DNA from: Deinococcus aestuarii
Lineage (GTDB): Bacteria; Deinococcota; Deinococci; Deinococcales; Deinococcaceae
DNA: 64,000 nucleotides
Assembly (NCBI RefSeq): GCF_018863415.1
Contig: NZ_JAHKSN010000002.1
Coordinates: 496,001-560,000, forward strand
Direction of reading: 5' to 3'
Below, piece by piece: positions 48,568-63,725 of this stretch. How positions within the stretch are numbered: the stretch's first letter is position 1; every line of letters begins with the position of its first letter. The notes under the pieces were generated by a model. That model saw only the letters and a program-made list of their open reading frames with translations. It ran no database searches and was not told the DNA's origin. The position numbers and the translations under genes were made by a program.

Positions 48568-49587
48568 TCAGGGGGGTGTCGTCTGGGCGCAGGAGTGGAC
48601 GGACGGCTTGTCCTTGAGGGCCAGGGCCCGCCTCTCCACGAGATGCCAGGACGCATAGGCCAGGGCCACCGTCACCGGAACGCTGAGCAGCAGGTTGGCG
48701 GCGGGCGTGAGGCCGAGGCCGAGGGCCACCACGATCTGCTGGACCAGCATGCCCCAGAGGTAGATTCCGTAGCTGGGATCGCCCCAGCGCCCCCAACCAG
48801 CGAGCCGCCGACTCCGAGCCACGTAGAGCACGGCGTAGAGGCCGAAGGTGCTGGCGAATGTCCGCAGGTCCTCCCCGGCGACGCCCGCGACGACGAAGAG
48901 GAGCGCCGCGAGGGCGAGGTCGCGCCGCCACGGCAGACGCGCGTTCCAGGCCTGAAGTGCCGCGCCCACGCTGAAGGCGAGAGGCAGGTAAAGCCACGGC
49001 TGCTCCTGCGCGCCCGGCACCCGCCACACGATCACGGCGAGGGCGACGGCGAGGGCCGTGACGCTCTCCCGGGTGAGCAGCCGGGCGGCCCCCAGCGCGA
49101 GCAGGGCGGCGTAGCACTCCACCTCGTATTCCAGGGTCCACAGCGGCCCGTTCACCACCTGGGGGAGTGGGTTGGTTTCGAACACGCCGGGCAGGAACCG
49201 TTGGCCCCCGGGCGGCTGATGCAGCCACAGATTCTGCCCGTAGGCCCAGGTGAGCGGACTCGACCAATACCCGAACTCCGAGCTCAGCGCCGGGCCGATC
49301 AGTCCCACGGTGACGGCCACGACCACGATCAGGGCGGGCCAGATGCGCAGGGCGCGGGCACGGGCGAACGCGGCCACGTCCGGTCGGCGCTCCCAAGACC
49401 CCATCACCAAATAACCGCTCATCCCGAAGAACACCGTGACGGCGAGCGCCCCCAACGTCATCTGTCCGCCCGAGAGCCGGTACAGGACGTCCGGGTCGAG
49501 TTCACCGCTCGTGACCTGCCACGCGTGGGAAGCCATCACGGCCAGGGCAGCGAGGATGCGCAGGGCGTCAAAGCTGTTCTGCCTCAC
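48568..49587 (-). CDS. Acyltransferase 3 family membrane protein (OafA-like)
   Basis: A 339-aa protein with about ten membrane segments. FDALRILAALAVMASHAW holds the catalytic His of the acyltransferase-3 family, FFGMSGYLV follows, and GPLWTLEYEVECY and DPSYGIYLWGM are typical of the family. It probably O-acylates a cell-envelope polysaccharide. The GTG at 49587 (GGAG about 9 nt upstream) is preferred to an upstream in-frame start giving a hydrophilic extension. Confidence 0.9.
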   Translation of the reverse strand: MRQNSFDALRILAALAVMASHAWQVTSGELDPDVLYRLSGGQMTLGALAVTVFFGMSGYLVMGSWERRPDVAAFARARALRIWPALIVVVAVTVGLIGPALSSEFGYWSSPLTWAYGQNLWLHQPPGGQRFLPGVFETNPLPQVVNGPLWTLEYEVECYAALLALGAARLLTRESVTALAVALAVIVWRVPGAQEQPWLYLPLAFSVGAALQAWNARLPWRRDLALAALLFVVAGVAGEDLRTFASTFGLYAVLYVARSRRLAGWGRWGDPSYGIYLWGMLVQQIVVALGLGLTPAANLLLSVPVTVALAYASWHLVERRALALKDKPSVHSCAQTTPP

Positions 49588-49669
49588 CCCATCAGGCTCC
49601 CGTGTTCGATCTGACCTTTTTCTTTCCCGCCTTACCCCACCCCGCCCCGAAACGCGCGAGGATAGGGGC

Positions 49670-50565
<896 letters not shown>

Positions 50566-50569
<4 letters not shown>

Positions 50570-51807
50570 CGACGGGCCCGGACGCGCCCCCCCTCCCCGC
50601 CGACCTCCCGGCGCGGGTGGTCGCCTTCGCGGCGCGGCTCAGGGCGGCCCACGGCTTCCTGATCGGGCCCGGCGAGGTGACGGACGCGCTGCGGGCCCTC
50701 GGGGCGGTGGACGTGCTGCGGCTGCGCGAGGTGCGCGACGCGCTGCGGCTGGTCCTCACCGCGAGCCCGGCCCAGGCGCCCGTCTTCGACGCCGAGTTCG
50801 AGGCCTTCTTCCGGCCCCGTACCGGGCCACCCCCGCCCGAGCTGCCGCCCCTGTTGCCGCAGACGGAGGCGCCTCCGCCGCCGCAGAAGGTCTCGGGGGA
50901 GGCGGGAGAGCCGCGCCCGGTGCCCGGCGAGTCGCGGGCCGAGGACTCGCCGGAGGAGGGGGAGGATCAGCCCCTCCAGGGCCGCACCCCCCCGCGCGAG
51001 ACGGAGGGCGAGCCCGACGACCCGGCGGACCCGCCCCGGCTGCTCCAGGCCCGCCTCAGCCCCCACGCGGGCGAGGGGGGGCGGGTGGAGGCGGGAGGGG
51101 ACGACCTGCCGGAGCTGCTGCGGGCGGCGGGCGCCCTGGTGCGGGCGGTGGAGCTGGGGCGGGCCCGGCGGCGGGTGCCCATGTTGCGGGGCACGCGGCT
51201 CGACGCCCGGCGCACCCTGCGGGCCTCGGCGCGCACGGCGGGCGACCCGGCGCGGCTGCGCTGGCTGGGCCGTCCGCGCCGGGCTCCCCGCTTCCTGATT
51301 GTGCTCGACGGCAGCCGCAGCATGGGCCGGGGGGCCACGCTGCTGCTGCGTTTCGCCCACGCCCTGCACCTGCGGGCGCGTCGGGTGGAGGTCTACGCCT
51401 TCAGCACGGCGCTGACCCGCCTGACCCCCACCCTGCGCGGCGCCCCCCCCGGCGAGGCGCTGAGGCTCCCCGACCTCGGCGACGCCTGGGGCGGCGGCAC
51501 CCGAATCGGGGAGAGTCTGCTGCGGCTCGCCCGCGACGAGCGCGCCCGCGTGACCCGCGACACCGTGGTCCTGATCCTCAGCGACGGTCTCGACACGGGT
51601 GACCCGGAGGTGCTGGCCCGCGCCCTGCGGGACCTCGGCCACCGGGCGGGCCTGCTCGCGTGGCTCTCGCCCCTCGCCGCCACGCCCGGCTACCAGCCGG
51701 TGCAGCGCGCGGTCCAGGCGGCCCTGCCCCACCTCGACGCCTTCCTGCCCGCCGCGAGTGTGGGCGACCTGCACGCCCTGGCGCGGAGCCTGCGGGGACG
51801 GTGGTAG
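50566..51807 (+). CDS. VWA-domain protein (CoxE-like)
   Basis: A 413-aa protein. The N-terminal part (about 1-85) is helical; the middle (about 85-170) is a Pro/Glu-rich linker. The C-terminal von Willebrand A domain has a MIDAS motif DGSRSM (DxSxS), then GGGTRIGESL and LILSDGLDTGD. It matches CoxE-type partners of MoxR ATPases. It starts at a GTG overlapping the ATPase stop (GTGA). Confidence 0.92.
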
Positions 51808-52028
51808 GGGGAGCGGTCAGGTCAGAGGGAACGCTCAATCAGGTTCTGCACGCGGAGCTGGAATGGCCTCTCTGGCTTTGAGTTCTCCAATATCCAGTAC
51901 AGGAAGTAGGAGTGACGCGGGCCTCCACCCCATCGAGGGGAGGTGTGGCGCTCCTTGACCACCCCTCTCTGGCAGCCAAAAGGAGACGCCCCAGCCCTGC
52001 CGCCGGGACGTCCTCTCTCCTGTGCCGC

Positions 52029-52238
52029 TCAGAACCAGCGCCGCTTGGTGCCCGTCCGCTTGCCCAGCCGCCGCTCGGCCTGACCGAGCAGGAAGTCGAA
52101 GGCGCGGTCGCGTTTGCTGAGCTTGGTGTACTTGCCGCGCCTGGCCTGCTGGTTGCGGCGCATCAGCCCGATGAGTTCGGCGGCGAGGGGGGCGTAGACC
52201 ATCCATTTGCTGACCTTGCCGGTCTTGCGAGTCTTCAT
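52029..52238 (-). CDS. Small basic protein of unknown function
   Basis: A 69-aa, strongly basic protein: KTRKTGKVSKWMVYAPLAAE, then RRNQQARRGKYTKLSKRDRA and a C-terminal RTGTKRRWF. It has one short hydrophobic patch and could bind nucleic acid or membrane. GGGAGG abuts the ATG; an ATG three codons upstream is possible. No family recognised. Confidence 0.55.
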   Translation of the reverse strand: MKTRKTGKVSKWMVYAPLAAELIGLMRRNQQARRGKYTKLSKRDRAFDFLLGQAERRLGKRTGTKRRWF

Positions 52239-52343
52239 ACCTCCCATTACGCGGCACGAAGAGGAAAAGTTGCTGAGTGCGGCCGGGAACGCGTTCACGG
52301 TCCCGCGGCGCCCGTCCCGGCGCCCCACGGCCTACACTGGGGC

Positions 52344-53522
<1,179 letters not shown>

Positions 53523-53526
53523 GGCC

Positions 53527-53948
<422 letters not shown>

Positions 53949-53952
<4 letters not shown>

Positions 53953-54335
53953 TCCCACCCGCCGCCGAGGTCGCCCTGGCGTGGGAGGAGGCCGTCAACA
54001 CCCGGGACGAGGCTCGGCTGCTCGCCCTCTCGGACCCCGAGATAGAAATCGTCGGGCCACGGGGCAGCGCGTGGGGGCACGCCGTCCTGGCCGACTGGCT
54101 GGGCCGGGCGGGGCTGAGCCTGGAAACCCGCCGCCGCTTCGGTCGGGACAGCGTGATCGTCCACGGGGGGCAGGGCCGGTGGCACGACCCGGAGACCGAC
54201 GCCATAGTGGGTCAGGCCGCCCTGGCCTCGCACTACCGGGTGGAGGGCGGACAGGTCGCTTACGTGGCGCGTTACGACGACCTGCGCGCGGCCCTGGAAC
54301 ACGCGGGACTGGACGAAACAGACGCGCTGACCTGA
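53949..54335 (+). CDS. NTF2-like (SnoaL-type) protein
   Basis: A 128-aa protein of the NTF2-like cone fold: [39 protein letters not shown], and a C-terminal [19 protein letters not shown]. Such proteins are small isomerases, ligand binders or stress proteins. It overlaps sufU by ATGA. Ligand unknown. Confidence 0.8.
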
Positions 54336-54381
54336 GCGGAAGGCCAGCGCGTCATGGAGGGCGGCTTGAGAGGTCGGCGGC

Positions 54382-54993
<612 letters not shown>

Positions 54994-55081
54994 GGTCCGT
55001 CGCCCCCTCTCACGCCCACTTGGGGCGCGGGTTGAATGAAGCCGAGTGTAAGCGCGGCGGCGGGGCGGGGACTGTGGGGGA

Positions 55082-55150
55082 AGCTCTCAGCCGTCAGCGA
55101 TCAGCTTTCAGCAGGAGGGCTGACGGCTGACCGCTGAAAGCCGACCGCTC
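55082..55150. repeat. Inverted pair of phased heptamer arrays
   Basis: Left arm AGCTCTC AGCCGTC AGCGATC AGCTTTC AGC, short spacer AGGAGG, right arm GCTGACG GCTGACC GCTGAAA GCCGACC GCT. Units are 7 nt and in register, so the arms can pair into a long imperfect hairpin. Lies between folE and the purA stop. Confidence 0.8.
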
Positions 55151-55155
55151 TCCCC

Positions 55156-56370
<1,215 letters not shown>

Positions 56371-56422
56371 CCTGCCTCCAGCCGCGCACCCGGACTTGCC
56401 CTTCTGTGCCGCCAACAGGGGC

Positions 56423-56460
56423 AAAAAAAAGCACGGCGCGCGGCACCGTGCCCGAGTGTA
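56423..56460 (-). promoter_or_regulatory. purA leader: -10 box followed at once by hairpin and T8
   Basis: On the minus strand TACACT (56455-56460), then GCACGG, 9-nt loop, CCGTGC (stem 56431-56451), then TTTTTTTT (56423-56430). The hairpin starts about where transcription would, so this is a terminator for the upstream gene, an attenuator, or a 5' stabiliser. No good -35 is seen and no other -10 box lies nearer purA. Confidence 0.5.
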
Positions 56461-56497
56461 ACCCGGCGGTGCGCGGGTGGGGGGGCGAATGTCCAGA

Positions 56498-56573
56498 GAG
56501 CTGTCAGCTCTCAGCGGTCAGCCGTCAGCCAGAACGGAAGCTGACGGCTGATCGCTGAAGGCTGAAAGCTTCA
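56498..56573. repeat. Inverted pair of phased heptamer arrays upstream of purA
   Basis: Left arm GTCAGCT CTCAGCG GTCAGCC GTCAGCC, spacer AGAACGGA, right arm GCTGACG GCTGATC GCTGAAG GCTGAAA GCT. Same 7-nt units as at 22236 and 55082. It abuts the stop codon of the E2-like gene. Confidence 0.8.
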
Positions 56574-57992
56574 GATCACCAGGATGATCGGCGCCTCCAG
56601 CGCCCCGGCCACCTCCGCGAGGAAGCGGGCGGCCCGGGTGGGGTCCACGTCGCCGCTCAGGCTCAGGGCAGCGCGGCCCCCCCGCTCACGGCCCACGCTG
56701 AGGGTCACGGTGTGCCCGAGGTGCAGGTCGTCGAGGTCGAGTTCGCCCGCGTCGGTGACGAGGAGGTCGGGGGTGCCGAAGAGGGTGTCCAGGGTGCTCA
56801 GGACGTCCCGCAGGGAACCGGGGGCCACGGTGCGCGCCTCGCCCGCCGGGAGGTCCTGAAGGGCGACCGTGCCCAGCCCGAGGGCGGCCGCGTGACGCTG
56901 GGCGGCGCGGGCCACGAGCAGGCCGAGCGGCACGTCCTGTCCCAGGGCACCCGCGAGCTGGCGGCGCAGGTCGGCGGCGGGCGAGACGTTGACGTCCCGG
57001 CGCAGGTAGGTGCCGAAGGAGCGGGGGGCCGGGGCGGGGTCGGCGAGCTGAACGGGAGCCGACGCCTCGGCGTCCGGGAGCAGGGCCGGAGCCGGCGCGG
57101 GCTGGGCCTCCTCCACCAGGGGCTGCGCTTCGGGGGCCGCTTCCGCCTCGGGGATGGGGGCAGCCCCGGGCAACTCGGCCACGGGGGCGGGGGCGGACAG
57201 GGGGGCTTGCGCGGGCAGGTCCGGCAGCGGCAGGGCGGGGGGCTCGGGCAGACGGGGTTCGGGCGCGGCGGGCGCCTGGAACGCCGGGGTGGGCTGCGGC
57301 CCGGGAAGGACGGGCTCACGCGCGACCGGGGGCTGGACGGGCTCGGGCTGGGGTTGGGGGGCCGGGGCGGCGGGCTGGTACAGGCGTGAGAGCAGGCCGC
57401 CCAGCCCCGCCGAGAGGCCCGCGGTCGCCGCAGGGGCCGCCGTGGCCGCGACCGGGACGGGTTCGGCAGGGGCGGGCTCCGAGGGGATGGACGCGGCAAC
57501 CGCGGGGAAGAACGGCTGGGAGGGCACGCTCGCGGCCACGGGCGGGGGCGGCGTCACGGGAGCGGGGGCGTTGAAATTCCAGGCCGGGGTGGGGGCCGCC
57601 GCCAGCGGGGCGGGCGCGAAGTCGGCTTGATCGTCGTCGAGTTCGAAGTCGAGGGCGTCGTCCTCCAGGGCGGGGGTGGGGGCCGGGGGGGTGGTGCGGG
57701 CCTGGGCGACGAAGGCGGTGATGTCCGAGTCCACGCCCGCGCCCCGGAGGGCGTCGGCGCTGGGAAGGCCCGGGGTGATCAGGCTGGCGGAGAGGTCCTC
57801 GCCGGTCCAGTCGGGCGGGGGGGCGTCCACCGGGGTGGCGGGGGGTTCTTCTTCCCCGCTCATGATGCGCGCGAGGTGGGCGAGGATGTCTCCTTCGACG
57901 ATCAATCCGCCCCCGCCGCTGCCGCGCAGGTTCTGCCAGTCGATGCCGTTTGCTTCCGCCAGGATCTTGGCGAGCGGAGCGATTCGTTCCAT
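56571..57992 (-). CDS. E2-like scaffold: E3-binding domain, Pro/Ala linker, degenerate acyltransferase
   Basis: A 473-aa protein. Residues 1-42 resemble the peripheral-subunit (E3) binding domain of 2-oxoacid dehydrogenase E2 (IAPLAKILAEANGIDWQNL, then RGSGGGGLIVEGDILAHL). A Pro/Ala/Glu linker of ~250 residues follows. The C-terminus (about 305-473) follows the E2 catalytic domain pattern but ends SGDVDPTRAARFLAEVAGAL where active enzymes have DHRxxDGxxAAxFL, so the catalytic His is missing. There is no lipoyl domain. It may be a docking scaffold or a regulatory pseudo-enzyme. AAGGGGG precedes the ATG at 57992; upstream in-frame codons are probably non-coding. Confidence 0.75.
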   Translation of the reverse strand: MERIAPLAKILAEANGIDWQNLRGSGGGGLIVEGDILAHLARIMSGEEEPPATPVDAPPPDWTGEDLSASLITPGLPSADALRGAGVDSDITAFVAQARTTPPAPTPALEDDALDFELDDDQADFAPAPLAAAPTPAWNFNAPAPVTPPPPVAASVPSQPFFPAVAASIPSEPAPAEPVPVAATAAPAATAGLSAGLGGLLSRLYQPAAPAPQPQPEPVQPPVAREPVLPGPQPTPAFQAPAAPEPRLPEPPALPLPDLPAQAPLSAPAPVAELPGAAPIPEAEAAPEAQPLVEEAQPAPAPALLPDAEASAPVQLADPAPAPRSFGTYLRRDVNVSPAADLRRQLAGALGQDVPLGLLVARAAQRHAAALGLGTVALQDLPAGEARTVAPGSLRDVLSTLDTLFGTPDLLVTDAGELDLDDLHLGHTVTLSVGRERGGRAALSLSGDVDPTRAARFLAEVAGALEAPIILVI

Positions 57993-58257
57993 ACGTTCCC
58001 CCTTGGCCCGTGCGTCCTCCCCGTGTGGGAGGGCCGCGCCGCCCCCGGGGGCGAAGCGGGCCGGTTGCTTTCCCGCAGGGTGACGCCTCGGGCCTGACAG
58101 CCTTCTTTCAGCGGGCGTGGACCAAGGCGGCGCAGCGGGGCGGGAGAGACGCCCCTCCCGTGGTCCCGGGCGCGGTGATAGGCTCGGGGCGTTGTCGCGC
58201 GGGCCACGGGGCAACGCTTCCGGCACCACCCCGGCCCGCGCGTCTTTGGGAGCAACG

Positions 58258-60022
<1,765 letters not shown>

Positions 60023-60129
60023 GGGGGCCCGCGCCCTCCCCCTTTCGGCGGACGACGGGGCCGGAGGCGGGAAGGCAGGCTGACCCGGCCCTCCACCTGC
60101 CCCCCTCCTCCCCTTCTAGGATGTGACCC

Positions 60130-62022
60130 GTGACCGAGCCCACCCCCACCCGCACCACCGTGATCCGCGCGGCGCCCGGCCCGCTCGCGCCGTCCTCCGA
60201 CCCGCCCCCCGCCCCGCCGCCCACCCGCCACCCGCTGACGTGGCCGCTGCTGGGGGTAATCCTGCTTTCCCTGATCCCGGCGCTGATCCTCGCGTGGAAC
60301 CGGGTGGCCTACGAGCAGGCGCAGAAGACGGTCGCGGTCGTGGTGGACTACCCGGCGCTCGTGGGGCAGGCGCGGCGGGTGGGGCTGGAGCCGCAGGCGC
60401 TCCTCGACCGCTACAAGGCGCTCGGCGTGAACGGGGTCGCCGTGTACGAGGACGTGATCGGGTCCCTCGCGCAGCGCGGCCAGATCTACGTGCGGCCCGG
60501 CGCCGACCTCGCCGTCGAGAACCCGGGCGCGGGGGTGAACCCGCAACTCATCTACATGCGCTCGCTCGTGCCGGGGATCGCCGAGGCGCTGCCCGCCCGC
60601 TACACCATCCCCACCCGGCAGGTCACGATTGACGGCCAGCGCTGGGTCGCGTGGCCGACCGACCCCAACTTCCTGCCCGCCGGGCCCAACCGTCAGCTCG
60701 TCGAGAACCTCAAGGCCCAGGGCCTCGTCCTGGTGTACCGCCCCTACGACGACGAGGCGGTGCGGCAGCCGGGGGCCGACTGGCCGGACGTGCCCTTCGT
60801 GGCCTTTACGGGAGACGAGGTGATCGGGGCGCGGGTGCCCGAGCGGCTGGAGCAGATCAACCGGCGGATGGGCGACCGTCTGCCCGCCCTGATCGAGGGC
60901 AACCCGCAGCGCGAACTCGACACCCTGGTCGAGACGCACGGCGCCGCGCGCATGTTCGCCATGAACCCGAGCTGGCAAAACCGCCTCGGCCCCGAGGAGG
61001 TGGCGAGCAAGTACGCCCTCGCCGCCCGCGAGCGCACCCAGCGCCTGCTCTACGTCCGGCCCTTTCCCACCGTGTACGAGACGGAGGCCTTCCTCTCCCG
61101 CACCCGCGACCTCCTCGCCCGCTCGGGGGTGAAGGTGGGCGCGCCCGTCGTGCAGCCTTTTCAGACGAACGACACCCTGCGCTGGCTGAGCCTGCTAGGA
61201 CCGCTCGCCGCGCTCGTGCTGCTGGGGCTGAGCTACCCCCTGCCGCGTCTGGGGCTGATCGTCGCCGCCCTCGCCGGGCTGGGGGCGCTGGGGCTCAACG
61301 GGCTGCGGCCCTTCGAGGGCGGGGCGCTGATCGCGGCGATCACCTTCCCGGCCCTGGGGCTGGTGCTGCGGCGCTCCCGGGTCACCGACTGGTTCCTGGC
61401 GACGGGGCTCTCGCTCGCCGGGGTGCTGTTCGTCTCCGGGCTGGGCGCCAACCGGGACAGCGTGCTGGGGCTGGAGCCCTTCCGGGGGGTGGGGCTGACG
61501 CTCGTCGCGCCCCTGGCGCTCGTGGCGCTGAGCTTCCTGCCGCGTCAGGACCTGCGCAAGACGGCGCGTGACCTCTACAGCGCGCCCGTCAAACTCGGGG
61601 ACATCGCCGTGATGGCGCTGGGGCTGGGTGTCTTCGCGCTCGTCTTCCTGCGGCGCGGGAACGCCACGGGACTGGGCGTGAGCAGCACCGAGGCGCAACT
61701 GCGCCAGGACCTCCAGGACACCATCATCCGCCCGCGCTTCAAGGAACTCGCCGGGCACCCCCTCGCCCTCGTCGGCCTGAGCGGTGTGCTGCCGGGATAC
61801 TTCAGCCTGCTCTTGATCCTGGGCGGCGTGGTCGGGCAGGCGAGCATCCTCAACACCTTCTCGCACTTCCACACGCCCCTCCTGATCAGCGCCACCCGCT
61901 GCTTCATCGGGCTGGGGGTGGGGCTGATCCTCGGCTTGATCGCCATCTGGGCCGTGAGGGCCGGGCTGCGGCTGTGGACGACCTACGGCTCGCGCCGCCG
62001 GGTCGCCGAGGTGCGCGCGTGA
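60130..62022 (+). CDS. DUF5693 family membrane protein
   Basis: A 630-aa protein. One membrane segment at about 36-55 (LTWPLLGVILLSLIPALIL), a large extracytoplasmic domain (about 60-350) and roughly eight to nine membrane segments to the C-terminus. This is the layout of DUF5693, a family that often accompanies csaB; the csaB gene overlaps here by 4 nt (GTGA). It probably works in making or exporting the pyruvylated wall polymer. GTG start 7 nt after TAGGAT (60117-60122). Confidence 0.85.
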   Translation: MTEPTPTRTTVIRAAPGPLAPSSDPPPAPPPTRHPLTWPLLGVILLSLIPALILAWNRVAYEQAQKTVAVVVDYPALVGQARRVGLEPQALLDRYKALGVNGVAVYEDVIGSLAQRGQIYVRPGADLAVENPGAGVNPQLIYMRSLVPGIAEALPARYTIPTRQVTIDGQRWVAWPTDPNFLPAGPNRQLVENLKAQGLVLVYRPYDDEAVRQPGADWPDVPFVAFTGDEVIGARVPERLEQINRRMGDRLPALIEGNPQRELDTLVETHGAARMFAMNPSWQNRLGPEEVASKYALAARERTQRLLYVRPFPTVYETEAFLSRTRDLLARSGVKVGAPVVQPFQTNDTLRWLSLLGPLAALVLLGLSYPLPRLGLIVAALAGLGALGLNGLRPFEGGALIAAITFPALGLVLRRSRVTDWFLATGLSLAGVLFVSGLGANRDSVLGLEPFRGVGLTLVAPLALVALSFLPRQDLRKTARDLYSAPVKLGDIAVMALGLGVFALVFLRRGNATGLGVSSTEAQLRQDLQDTIIRPRFKELAGHPLALVGLSGVLPGYFSLLLILGGVVGQASILNTFSHFHTPLLISATRCFIGLGVGLILGLIAIWAVRAGLRLWTTYGSRRRVAEVRA

Positions 62023-62990
62023 GGGTCGCCGTCAGCGGCTATTACGGCTTCGGCAACACCGGCGACGAGGCCATCGCGCTCGCCATCACCCGCGAACTCA
62101 GGGCGCAGGGGGTGACGCCCCTGTTGCTCTCGCAGACCCCCGAGGAGACCGCCCGCACCTACGGCTGCGAGAGTGCGCCGCGCATGAATCCGGCGGGACT
62201 GCTCGGGGCGCTGGCCCGCTCGCAGGTCGTGTTTTCGGGGGGGGGCGGCCTCCTTCAGGACCGCACGAGCGCGCGCAACCTGACCTACTACCTCGGCGTG
62301 ATCCGGGCGGCGCGGCTCCTCGGCAAGCGCGTGGTCGTCTTCAACCAGAGCATTGGCCCGCTGAGCGAGGCGGGGGGGAAGCGGGTGGCCGCCGCATTGA
62401 GGGGGGTGCGCGTGATCGTGCGCGACCGGGGCAGCCTCGACACCCTGCGTGCCCTGGGGGTGGAGGGGGAACTGGGGGGAGACCCGGCCCTGCTGCTCGC
62501 GCCGACGCCGGGGCTGACGCCCGACCCCGAACGGGTGATCATCGCCCCGCGCGGGGACGTGACGGACGCGACGGAGCGGTTGAAAACCGTCGCCGCCCTC
62601 CTCCGGGAAGGGGGCCGCCGCGTGACCGCCCTGAGCTTCATGCCCGATCACGACGACACGGCGGCGCGGGGCCTGGGGGCAGACGAGGTGCTGAGCACGC
62701 GGGACCCGCAGGTGGCGCTGGACGCCATCGCCGGGTCGGGCTTCGTGGTCGGGGTGCGGCTCCACGCGGTCATCCTCGCCGCCGCCGCCGGGGTGCCCTT
62801 CGCGGGGGTGGCCTACGACCCCAAGGTGCGGGGCTTTTGCGACGACGCGGGGGCGCCGAGCCATCCCACCACCCTCGACCCGGAGACCGTGTGCAGGCAG
62901 GCCCTCTCCCGTACGGCCCCCGACCGGGACGCCGTGGCGCAGATGCGGGCGCGGGCGCGGCGAAGTTTCACGCGGGCGCTGGAGCGGTAG
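62019..62990 (+). CDS. csaB: Polysaccharide pyruvyltransferase CsaB
   Basis: A 323-aa enzyme adding ketal pyruvate to wall polysaccharide, the ligand for SLH domains of S-layer proteins. AVSGYYGFGNTGDEAIALAI, FSGGGGLLQDRTSARNLTYY, FNQSIGPLSE, and GVRLHAVILAAAAGVPF are characteristic. GTG start overlapping the DUF5693 stop. Confidence 0.93.
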   Translation: MRVAVSGYYGFGNTGDEAIALAITRELRAQGVTPLLLSQTPEETARTYGCESAPRMNPAGLLGALARSQVVFSGGGGLLQDRTSARNLTYYLGVIRAARLLGKRVVVFNQSIGPLSEAGGKRVAAALRGVRVIVRDRGSLDTLRALGVEGELGGDPALLLAPTPGLTPDPERVIIAPRGDVTDATERLKTVAALLREGGRRVTALSFMPDHDDTAARGLGADEVLSTRDPQVALDAIAGSGFVVGVRLHAVILAAAAGVPFAGVAYDPKVRGFCDDAGAPSHPTTLDPETVCRQALSRTAPDRDAVAQMRARARRSFTRALER

Positions 62991-63233
62991 GGACGGTGCG
63001 GGCAAGGGGGCAGAGCCCCGGCCCTCTCTTGTTCTCCCTCTCCCCTGCTGGGTGACTCGGAGAGCTGCGACGCAGAGGGCCGGGGTGAGGGGGCGACCGA
63101 GTGGCTCGGCTCAGCTCAAGATGGCCTGCCGCTCATCCAGAGCGAGTCAAATGCCCTGCCCGCTCACCCCCTCTGCACGTCAGGGAGGAGTTTTGGCCTG
63201 CTGTCCTGAGCGAGGTTTCCTCCCGCACATCCT
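62991..63233. other. Intergenic region after csaB
   Basis: Convergent spacer of 243 bp. It is rich in short G and C runs (for example GGCCGGGGTGAGGGGG); no gene or clear hairpin with a T tract. Confidence 0.4.
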
Positions 63234-63701
63234 TCAGCCCGCCGAGTGCGTGATCACGTTGCAGGTACAGCGCGCCAGCGTCGTCGTCCGGCCCCGCTCG
63301 TCGCGCACCTCGACCGTCCAGACCATCACGCTGCGGCCCCGGTAGACGAGCGTGGCCTCGGCGGTGACCGACCCCTCGCTCACGCCGCGCACGTGGGTCC
63401 CGTTCACGTCCACGCCCACGCCCACCTGTCGCCGCACGTCGAGGTTGAGCCAGGTGCCCACGCTGGCGAGTTCTTCGGCCAAGGCGAGGCTGGCGCCGCC
63501 GTGCAGTCGTCCGGCGGGCTGGCGGTTGCCCTCGACCGGCATCCGGGCGGTCAGGCGCTCGCGGGTGGCGGTCCGCAACTCGATCCCCAGGCGGCTCCCC
63601 AGGGTGCCCGTCAGGCCGTTGAGCCCGGCGGCGATCTCCTCGGGCGTGAGGCGGTCGAGGTCCTCGGGGGTGGGCAACCGCAGGTCGGGATGCAGGGTCA
63701 T
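63234..63701 (-). CDS. PaaI-type hot-dog thioesterase
   Basis: A 155-aa hot-dog protein with the PaaI/YigI signature GRLHGGASLALAEELASVGTW (HGG and catalytic acidic residue), then VGVDVNGTHVRGVSEGSVTAE and VYRGRSVMVWTVEVRDERGR. Acts on aromatic or acyl-CoA thioesters. TATCCT is 7 nt before the ATG (63709-63714). Confidence 0.9.
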   Translation of the reverse strand: MTLHPDLRLPTPEDLDRLTPEEIAAGLNGLTGTLGSRLGIELRTATRERLTARMPVEGNRQPAGRLHGGASLALAEELASVGTWLNLDVRRQVGVGVDVNGTHVRGVSEGSVTAEATLVYRGRSVMVWTVEVRDERGRTTTLARCTCNVITHSAG

Positions 63702-63725
63702 GGGAGGGAGGATACGGCAGCCCTC

